DNA of 11,493 nt, taken from an uncultured Ruminococcus sp. (GTDB lineage Bacteria; Bacillota; Clostridia; Oscillospirales; Ruminococcaceae). Where the stretch lies: NCBI GenBank assembly GCA_947177345.1, contig CAMWUB010000025.1, forward strand, positions 1 to 11,493. Reading direction: 5' to 3'. Shown here in pieces: positions 6,301 to 11,493 of the stretch; within the stretch, counting starts at the first letter, position 1, and the number at the start of each line of letters is the position of its first letter. The notes under the pieces are model-generated. The model was not told the origin of the DNA. It worked only from the letters and a program-made list of their open reading frames with translations, and made no database searches. The translations under genes were made by a program, and so were the position numbers.

Positions 6301-7497
6301 ATGAAAATCAATCTTGCTGTACTTTTCGGCGGAAAAAGCGTCGAACATGAAGTATCAGTCATATCAGCCGTGCAGGCTATGACCAGTATCAACAAGGAAA
6401 AATATAATATAATTCCGGTCTATATGACCAAACAGAACGAATTCTGGACAGGTGAAAAGCTTTTCGATATAAATTCATACAAGAACATTCCGGAAATGCT
6501 GAAAGAATGTACTGCCTGTGTTTTCGTGAGAAGTGAGGGAAAAGTTCAGTTAATCAGACAGAAAATGAAGAAATTCGGTTCAAATCACATTTCAGATGTT
6601 GATATAGCATTCCCGATAGTCCACGGTACTAACGTTGAGGACGGTGCTTTACAGGGCTATCTTCAGACCCTTGACATACCATACGTGGGCTGTGACGTTC
6701 TTGCCTCTGCCGTGGGTATGGATAAATTTGTTATGAAAATCCTGCTCAAAGATGCCGGATTCCCTGTACTTGACTGTTGCCGGTTCTCGTCTTTTGAAAT
6801 CGATAAAATTGAAGAATGTGCCGACAAAGTAGAAAAGAAATTCGGTTATCCGGTAATAGTAAAGCCTATAAATTTAGGGTCAAGTGTAGGAATTTCTAAG
6901 GCTAATGACAGAGACAGTCTTATAAAATCAATGGAAAATGCCTTTGATTTTTCAGACAGAATACTTGTAGAACCGGCTGTAGTGAATCTTAAGGAAATAA
7001 ATTGTTCTGTAGTAGGTGACAGCGAATCCGCTGAAGCCTCTGTATGTGAAGAACCCATACAGGCAAGCAATGAGGGTATTTTAAGTTATACTCAGAAATA
7101 CGGCGGTGGCGGTGGAAAAACCGGTGCTAAAGGTATGGCAAGTCTTACAAGAAAAATTCCGGCTGAAATCACACCGGAGCAGGACGAATTTATAAGAAAA
7201 ACCGCTGTTGAGGCTTTCCGTTATCTCGGCTGTAACGGTGTAACCCGTATTGACTTCATGATTGACATGAACACTGACAAAATCTACATAAACGAAATAA
7301 ATACAATCCCTGGGTCATTGGCGTTCTATCTGTGGCAACCTAAGGGGCTGAAATATCCGGAACTTCTCGAAAAATTAATACAGCTTTCACTGAAACGCTA
7401 CAGAATGGGCGAAAAAATCAACTATTCATTCGATACCAATATACTTGCATCAGGCGGTAGTTTCGGAGCTAAGGGAAGTAAAGGCAGTAAAATGTAA
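6301..7497 (+). CDS. D-alanine-D-alanine ligase-like ATP-grasp enzyme
   Basis: Cytosolic ATP-grasp ligase, 398 residues, longer than typical Ddl (about 300-370). Seen are the N-terminal GGKSVEHEVS with Glu15, an HG--EDG-LQG motif (HGTNVEDGALQG, with NV where most Ddl have a glycine-containing pair), the ATP-binding KPINLGSSVGISK region, Lys266-Tyr267 in the omega loop, Arg316 and Asp318, and the metal-binding Glu332 and Asn334 in EINTIPG. The Lys-Tyr pair aligns with Lys215-Tyr216 of E. coli DdlB and argues for D-Ala as second substrate rather than D-lactate. Odd points are a Gly-rich insertion after Tyr267 and a flexible Gly/Ser/Lys tail after residue 385. AGGAG lies 11 bases before the ATG, a slightly long spacing. 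It follows the Mur ligase, its likely customer. I leave the symbol empty because a housekeeping ddl may lie elsewhere. Confidence 0.9.
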   Translation: MKINLAVLFGGKSVEHEVSVISAVQAMTSINKEKYNIIPVYMTKQNEFWTGEKLFDINSYKNIPEMLKECTACVFVRSEGKVQLIRQKMKKFGSNHISDVDIAFPIVHGTNVEDGALQGYLQTLDIPYVGCDVLASAVGMDKFVMKILLKDAGFPVLDCCRFSSFEIDKIEECADKVEKKFGYPVIVKPINLGSSVGISKANDRDSLIKSMENAFDFSDRILVEPAVVNLKEINCSVVGDSESAEASVCEEPIQASNEGILSYTQKYGGGGGKTGAKGMASLTRKIPAEITPEQDEFIRKTAVEAFRYLGCNGVTRIDFMIDMNTDKIYINEINTIPGSLAFYLWQPKGLKYPELLEKLIQLSLKRYRMGEKINYSFDTNILASGGSFGAKGSKGSKM

Positions 7498-7509
7498 AGG
7501 AGAATCCAT

Positions 7510-8169
7510 ATGACCGAAAAGGAAAAACAACAAGCCGGTGAACTCTATAACGGCAATGACAAGGAACTTGTTGCAGAAAGAATAAACGCTAAAAAATTAT
7601 GTGCGGAATATAATTCCGCCACCTACAACGACTTTCAGAAAAAAGAAAGACTACTTGACAGACTTCTTTCATTAAGGGGCGAAAATACATGGATTGAAGC
7701 TAATTTTTTCTGTGATTACGGCTATAATATAATACTCGGTGATAATTTCTATTCAAATCATAATCTTGTAATAATCGACTGTGCAGAAGTAACTTTCGGA
7801 GATAATGTTTTTATAGGTCCTAACTGCGGATTCTATACGGCAGGTCACCCGCTTGATTACAAAGTCAGAAATACCGGTCTTGAATACGCTAAGCCTATAA
7901 AAGTCGGCAGTAATGTATGGATTGGCGGAAATGTCTGTGTAATGCCTGGTGTAACAATCGGTGATAACGTCGTTATAGGTGGTGGTAGCGTAGTTACTAA
8001 AGATATTCCGTCAGGAGTGGTAGCCGTCGGAAATCCGTGCAGACCTATAAAAGATATTCCGGAAAGTGACTATATCCCACCTGAACCCGAACCAGTTCCC
8101 GAACCTGCTCCGGAAATTACTGAAAAGAAAAAAGTACGTCATTATTATGTAGAGGAAGTAAAAAAATAA
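7510..8169 (+). CDS. Maltose/galactoside O-acetyltransferase-type enzyme with Pro/Glu-rich tail
   Basis: Acetyl-CoA-dependent sugar O-acetyltransferase of the left-handed beta-helix type, 219 residues. Residues 1-60 form the family's N-terminal helical part (EKEKQQAGELYN, then LLDRLL). Hexapeptide repeats run from about 65 to 180, with IDCAEVTFGDNVFIGPN and VWIGGNVCVMPGVTIGDNV. His113 in TAGHPLD is the expected catalytic base. After the usual family end, PCRPIKDI, there is an added tail of about 32 residues: a Pro/Glu stretch (PEPEPVPEPAPE) then a basic, Tyr-containing end. Such a tail is not usual in the family. The ribosome site AAAGGAG (7496-7502) overlaps the ligase stop, so the genes are coupled. 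The acceptor is unknown; an envelope sugar is plausible from context, a free sugar equally possible. Confidence 0.88.
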   Translation: MTEKEKQQAGELYNGNDKELVAERINAKKLCAEYNSATYNDFQKKERLLDRLLSLRGENTWIEANFFCDYGYNIILGDNFYSNHNLVIIDCAEVTFGDNVFIGPNCGFYTAGHPLDYKVRNTGLEYAKPIKVGSNVWIGGNVCVMPGVTIGDNVVIGGGSVVTKDIPSGVVAVGNPCRPIKDIPESDYIPPEPEPVPEPAPEITEKKKVRHYYVEEVKK

Positions 8170-8185
8170 TTATTTAATCAATAAT

Positions 8186-8193
8186 AAGGAGGT
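8186..8193 (+). promoter_or_regulatory. Ribosome binding site for a TTG start
   Basis: AAGGAGGT is a full Shine-Dalgarno match placed 5 bases before TTG at 8199. The encoded LysR N-terminus then begins exactly where family members usually start, which decides for this uncommon start codon. Confidence 0.85.
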
Positions 8194-8198
8194 AAAAA

Positions 8199-9149
8199 TT
8201 GAATACACTTCATTTCAGATATGCGGTAGAAATTGAAAAAACACGTTCAATCACGCAGGCAGCGGAAAATCTATATATGGCACAACCTAATCTGAGTAAA
8301 GCTATAAAGGAACTTGAAAGTACACTGGGAATAACTATTTTCCGCCGTACTTCAAAAGGCGTAATACCTACAGAACAGGGCTTGAAATTTCTCGGCTATG
8401 CCAAACAGGTATTAATACAGATTAACAACATGGAGGCGATTCATTCACCCGAAAAACTAAGAAATACAAATCTTCGTATATCAGTACCCCGAACCAGTTA
8501 TATTTCAAAGGCTTTTTCCGAATATATCGCCGGTGCAAAAATTCCCGATGATATGGAAGTGTATTTCTGCGAAACCAATTCCCTCCGTACTATAGAAAAC
8601 GTCCGTGAAAATAATTATGACTTCGGTATAATACGCTTTAATGCGTCACACGAAAAATATTTTATGGATTTCCTTGACGAAAAGGGAATAAAAAACCAGT
8701 TACTCCGGAAATTCGAGATGTTAGCAGTAATGTCCGCTGAACACCCAGAAGCCAAAAGGGAAAATATTTCATATTCTGAACTTTCCTGTAATTATATAGA
8801 ACTCACTCAGGGTGATGATTCTATACCATATGTTGCAGGAGCAGTTGAAAAACTTTTCGCACAAAACCGTCCAGCAGGCATACCATACAGAAAACTATGC
8901 ATTTATGACCGTGGCAGTGCTTTGGATTTCCTGCTGACTGTTCCGCAGTCATTTATGCTTGATTCCCCTGTACCTGAAAGCCTTTGCGGTAAGTATAATC
9001 TTATACAAAGAAAATGTACTTTCCGTGACAATAATTTCATAGATTTGATTATATATTCAGGAAATCATAAAATTTCAGCTATGGAAAAAGAACTTATAAA
9101 CAAATTCTATGAAGTCCGTAACGAAACAGCTTTCACGGAATACAGGTAA
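8199..9149 (+). CDS. LysR-family transcriptional regulator (TTG start)
   Basis: DNA-binding regulator of 316 residues, normal LysR length. The N-terminal winged helix-turn-helix is clear: ITQAAENLYMAQPNLSKAIK at about 18-37, then LE-TLG--IF-RT and the wing residues PTEQG. Residues from about 90 form the periplasmic-binding-like effector domain, which is divergent, so the ligand cannot be named. Translation begins at TTG. It lies 29 bases after the acetyltransferase gene with no promoter seen in the gap, so it is probably the last gene of the operon from 3241 and may control it by feedback. It also stands directly before the nfn promoter, another possible target. LysR proteins are often divergent from their targets; here everything is co-directional, which weakens the link. 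No terminator is visible after it. Confidence 0.93.
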   Translation: MNTLHFRYAVEIEKTRSITQAAENLYMAQPNLSKAIKELESTLGITIFRRTSKGVIPTEQGLKFLGYAKQVLIQINNMEAIHSPEKLRNTNLRISVPRTSYISKAFSEYIAGAKIPDDMEVYFCETNSLRTIENVRENNYDFGIIRFNASHEKYFMDFLDEKGIKNQLLRKFEMLAVMSAEHPEAKRENISYSELSCNYIELTQGDDSIPYVAGAVEKLFAQNRPAGIPYRKLCIYDRGSALDFLLTVPQSFMLDSPVPESLCGKYNLIQRKCTFRDNNFIDLIIYSGNHKISAMEKELINKFYEVRNETAFTEYR

Positions 9150-9153
9150 TATA

Positions 9154-9182
9154 TTGACACACTGATTTTTTTGTGATATAAT
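9154..9182 (+). promoter_or_regulatory. Perfect consensus promoter of nfnAB
   Basis: TTGACA (9154-9159), 17-base spacer, TATAAT (9177-9182), TG at 9174-9175 as extended -10. It starts 4 bases after the LysR stop codon. The inferred start is near 9189, about 36 bases before the ATG. Confidence 0.88.
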
Positions 9183-9224
9183 TTCTAAAGTATGTAAAAA
9201 AGTCCATAAGAAAGGAAAATTTTT

Positions 9225-10073
9225 ATGTTTGAAATTTCAGAAAAGAAAAGTCTGAACCCTACTGTTACTCTTATGAAAATAAACGCCCCGAAAGTCGCCA
9301 GAAAATGCGAACCCGGACAGTTTATAATTCTCCGTACCGACGACGACGGTGAACGCATACCGCTTACAATAGCGGATTTTGACCGTGAAGCCGGTACAGT
9401 AACAATAATATTCCAGATTGTAGGAGCTACTACAGAAAAACTCAATCACATGAACGTCGGCGACTGTCTGCACGATTTTGTAGGTCCATTAGGCAGAGCC
9501 ACTGAAACAGACGGTCTTAAAAAAGTGGCTGTAGTCGGTGGTGGTGTAGGCTGTGCTATTGCCTACCCTGTCACAAAGAAACTCCATGAACTCGGCGTTG
9601 AAGTTCATGCTATAGTGGGATTCAGAAACAAAGATTTAATAATACTTGAAGATGAGTTCAGAAACGCAAGTACAAAATTTGTGCTTATGTCAGATGACGG
9701 TTCAGCCGGTGAAAAGGGTCTTGTAACTGACGCTCTTAAGAAACTTATCGAGAGTGGTGAAAAATATGACCGTGTTATAACAATAGGACCGCTTATTATG
9801 ATGAAGTTTGTCTGTCAGCTCACAAAGAATTACGATATTCCGACAGTTGCCTCAATGAATCCGATTATGATTGACGGTACTGGTATGTGCGGAGGCTGTC
9901 GGCTTACAGTCGGTGGTGAAACTAAATTCGCTTGCGTTGACGGTCCTGAATTTGACGGTCATCTTATAGATTTTGATGAGGCTATTGCAAGAGGTGCAAT
10001 GTATAAACCTTTTGAACGCAAGACACATGAAGATACTTGTAATCTTTTCAGGGAGGTTGAAAATAATGGCTAA
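9225..10073 (+). CDS. nfnA: NfnA-type NADH-dependent reduced ferredoxin:NADP+ oxidoreductase, small subunit
   Basis: FAD- and [2Fe-2S]-containing small subunit of a heterodimeric ferredoxin/NAD(P)H enzyme, 282 residues, normal length. The FAD-binding barrel carries RIPLT (44-48) and the NAD-binding fold VVGGGVGCA (103-111). The C-terminal cluster region has Asp217 followed by Cys222, Cys225 and Cys237 (spacing CxxC-x11-C). Characterised NfnA proteins use three Cys and an Asp for this cluster. With NfnB the enzyme couples NADP+ reduction by reduced ferredoxin and NADH through flavin-based electron bifurcation. Older annotations call relatives sulfide dehydrogenase or dihydroorotate dehydrogenase electron-transfer subunit (PyrK); the immediately following NfnB partner decides for Nfn. 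The ATG has an AAAGGAAA site at 9211-9218. The gene overlaps the next by 8 bases. Confidence 0.92.
   Translation: MFEISEKKSLNPTVTLMKINAPKVARKCEPGQFIILRTDDDGERIPLTIADFDREAGTVTIIFQIVGATTEKLNHMNVGDCLHDFVGPLGRATETDGLKKVAVVGGGVGCAIAYPVTKKLHELGVEVHAIVGFRNKDLIILEDEFRNASTKFVLMSDDGSAGEKGLVTDALKKLIESGEKYDRVITIGPLIMMKFVCQLTKNYDIPTVASMNPIMIDGTGMCGGCRLTVGGETKFACVDGPEFDGHLIDFDEAIARGAMYKPFERKTHEDTCNLFREVENNG
10051..10056 (+). promoter_or_regulatory. Ribosome binding site fixing the NfnB start at 10066
   Basis: GGGAGG inside the 3' end of nfnA lies 9 bases before the ATG at 10066. The frame is open further upstream, to an ATG at 9973, but that start would overlap nfnA by 101 bases and give a non-homologous extension. 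Confidence 0.8.
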
Positions 10074-11451
10074 TATGTCGCTGACTAAAAATGAAATGCC
10101 TGTACAGAATCCGGAAACAAGAAACAAAAACTTCAAGGAAGTTGCTTTAGGATATACGGAAGAACAGGCTATTGACGAGGCTAAAAGATGCCTCCACTGT
10201 AAAAACAGACCGTGTGTAAGTGGCTGTCCGGTACGGATAAATATTCCGGAATTTATCGCACAGGTTGCAGACGGAAATTTTGAACAGGCATATAAAATAA
10301 TCACTGAATCGAGTTCACTGCCTGCTATATGCGGAAGAGTATGCCCACAGGAAAATCAATGTGAGGCTAAATGTGTACGTGGTATAAAAGGCGAACCTGT
10401 CGCAATAGGTAGGCTTGAAAGATTCGTAGCTGACTGGCATAATTCACAACCGGAAACATCTGCTGAAAAACCTGTCTCAAACGGTCATAAAGTAGCGGTA
10501 ATAGGTTCAGGACCGGCAGGACTTGCGTGTGCCAGTGACTTAGCTAAAAAAGGTTACGACGTTACTATATTTGAGGCTCTGCACGTTGCCGGTGGTGTAC
10601 TCTCGTATGGTATTCCGGAGTTCAGATTACCTAAATCCATAGTACAGAAAGAAATTGACGGTCTTAAAGAACTCGGCGTAAAGATAGAAACAAATACAGT
10701 AATCGGCAAGACAGTATCAGTTGACGAACTTATAGAAGAATACGGTTTTGAAAGTATCTTCATAGGTTCGGGAGCAGGTCTGCCACGTTTCATGAACATA
10801 AAAGGCGAAAATCTTAACGGTGTATATTCTGCCAATGAATTTCTTACAAGAATAAATCTCATGAAAGCATATAAACAGGACTCCTCAACGCCTGTACAGG
10901 TAGGTAAAAAAGCCGTGATAGTTGGTGGTGGTAACGTCGCTATGGATGCCGCAAGATGTGCTAAGAGATTAGGTGCGGAAGTATACGTAGTATACAGACG
11001 TACAGAAAACGAACTCCCTGCACGTGCGGAGGAAATAGAACACGCTAAGGAAGAGGGAATTATTTTCAAGTTCCTGACAAATCCGGTAGAAATCAAATCC
11101 GACGAAAAAGGCTGGGTAAAAAGTATAGTATGTCAGGAGCAGAAACTTTCCGAGCCTGATGCTTCCGGACGTGCTAAGCCTGTACCAGTTCCGGACGCAT
11201 TCTTTGAAATCGAAACGGACAGCGTTATTATGGCTATAGGTACTTCACCAAATCCGCTTATAAAGTCTACAACTTCCGGACTTGATACGCAGAAATGGGG
11301 TGGTATAATCGCCGACGAAAGCGGTTTGACATCGAAAGAGGGCGTATATGCCGGTGGTGATGCCGTAACAGGTGCGGCGACTGTCATACTTGCTATGGGA
11401 GCAGGTAAGACTTCCGCCGAGGCTATAGACAAATATATACAGAATAAATAA
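10066..11451 (+). CDS. nfnB: NfnB-type large subunit (GltD/GltA-like NADPH oxidoreductase)
   Basis: FAD- and iron-sulphur-containing large subunit of the Nfn transhydrogenase, 461 residues, the usual family length. Eight N-terminal cysteines for two [4Fe-4S] clusters are present: Cys42, Cys45, Cys50, Cys54 and Cys89, Cys93, Cys99, Cys103. The FAD fold follows at IGSGPAG (146-152), then GGVLSYGIPEFRLP, an NADPH fold at VGGGNVAMDAAR (286-297) with the YRR signature, and a C-terminal FAD contact GGDAVTGAATVILAMGAGK. The bifurcating FAD sits in this subunit in characterised enzymes. Databases often call it glutamate synthase small subunit (gltA/gltD); the nfnA gene next to it, with translational coupling, and the absence of a glutamate synthase large subunit here argue for Nfn. 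It supplies NADPH for biosynthesis in a fermentative anaerobe. Confidence 0.93.
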   Translation: MANMSLTKNEMPVQNPETRNKNFKEVALGYTEEQAIDEAKRCLHCKNRPCVSGCPVRINIPEFIAQVADGNFEQAYKIITESSSLPAICGRVCPQENQCEAKCVRGIKGEPVAIGRLERFVADWHNSQPETSAEKPVSNGHKVAVIGSGPAGLACASDLAKKGYDVTIFEALHVAGGVLSYGIPEFRLPKSIVQKEIDGLKELGVKIETNTVIGKTVSVDELIEEYGFESIFIGSGAGLPRFMNIKGENLNGVYSANEFLTRINLMKAYKQDSSTPVQVGKKAVIVGGGNVAMDAARCAKRLGAEVYVVYRRTENELPARAEEIEHAKEEGIIFKFLTNPVEIKSDEKGWVKSIVCQEQKLSEPDASGRAKPVPVPDAFFEIETDSVIMAIGTSPNPLIKSTTSGLDTQKWGGIIADESGLTSKEGVYAGGDAVTGAATVILAMGAGKTSAEAIDKYIQNK

Positions 11452-11467
11452 AATTTTTCGATAACTC

Positions 11468-11493
11468 TTGACAAATACGTAATTATATGATAT
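11468..11493 (+). promoter_or_regulatory. Promoter cut by the window end
   Basis: TTGACA (11468-11473) is followed by 17 bases ending in TGa (11488-11490); the window ends with TAT at 11491-11493, the first half of the expected TATAAT. The layout equals that of the other promoters, so a new + strand transcript probably starts just beyond the window. Confidence 0.6.

Noticed and set aside
4669..7497. Mur ligase plus ATP-grasp pair read as a split cyanophycin synthetase
   Set aside because: The ATP-grasp protein has full Ddl signatures and the Mur part has MurF-like motifs; cyanophycin synthetase fuses different subtypes in one chain without a membrane domain.
3312..8169. Operon read as a vanG/vanA-type glycopeptide resistance cluster
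   Set aside because: There is no VanH or VanT, no VanX/VanY-type peptidase and no two-component system, and the ligase keeps the Lys-Tyr pair of ordinary D-Ala-D-Ala ligases.
10554..11096. Open frame of 180 codons on the - strand inside nfnB
   Set aside because: Lies wholly within conserved FAD/NADPH-binding sequence; composition is that of an antisense shadow.
10066..11451. Annotation as glutamate synthase small subunit (gltD)
   Set aside because: No glutamate synthase large subunit is present and the gene overlaps an NfnA gene, which fits the bifurcating transhydrogenase.

Overview
The window looks like chromosomal DNA of an AT-rich, low-GC Gram-positive anaerobe of the Ruminococcus type (Oscillospiraceae, fibre-degrading gut or rumen Clostridia). 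The pointers are a secreted GH5 cellulase with a C-terminal type I dockerin (so a cellulosome producer), strong AGGAGG-type ribosome sites, a DUF3877-like protein typical of gut Firmicutes, and an NfnAB-type electron-bifurcating transhydrogenase of fermentative anaerobes. R. flavefaciens-like cellulosomal species are the best guess; the species cannot be fixed by reading alone. All genes lie on the + strand and no gene-free stretch exceeds 300 bases.

Layout. 1-232: AT-rich leader with a near-palindrome and the cellulase promoter. 233-2491: multi-module GH5 cellulase (signal peptide, catalytic domain, two beta-sandwich-like accessory modules around a Thr-rich linker, dockerin), closed by a clear intrinsic terminator. 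2615-3148: small DUF3877-like cytoplasmic protein with its own promoter. 3206-9149: an apparent six-gene operon behind a perfect TTGACA-17-TATAAT promoter: alpha/beta hydrolase, small polytopic membrane protein, membrane-anchored MurF-like Mur ligase, D-Ala-D-Ala ligase-like ATP-grasp enzyme, maltose/galactoside O-acetyltransferase-type enzyme, and a LysR regulator. 9154-11451: second consensus promoter and the nfnA-nfnB pair, translationally coupled by an 8-base overlap. The last 26 bases hold the start of another promoter of the same design.

How the genes fit together. The cellulase is an independent secreted unit. The central operon is the most unusual part: the Mur ligase has the MurF-type ATPase and C-terminal domains, but the place normally held by the UDP-substrate-binding N-terminal domain is taken by about five membrane segments, and the gene before it encodes a free-standing paralogue of that membrane region. 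Next to a Ddl-like ligase this suggests a membrane-located step that adds a D-amino-acid dipeptide or similar unit to a cell-envelope precursor; the actual substrate is not readable from sequence. NfnAB balances NADH, NADPH and ferredoxin pools. Every clear promoter in the window has a 17-base spacer and an extended -10 TGn element.
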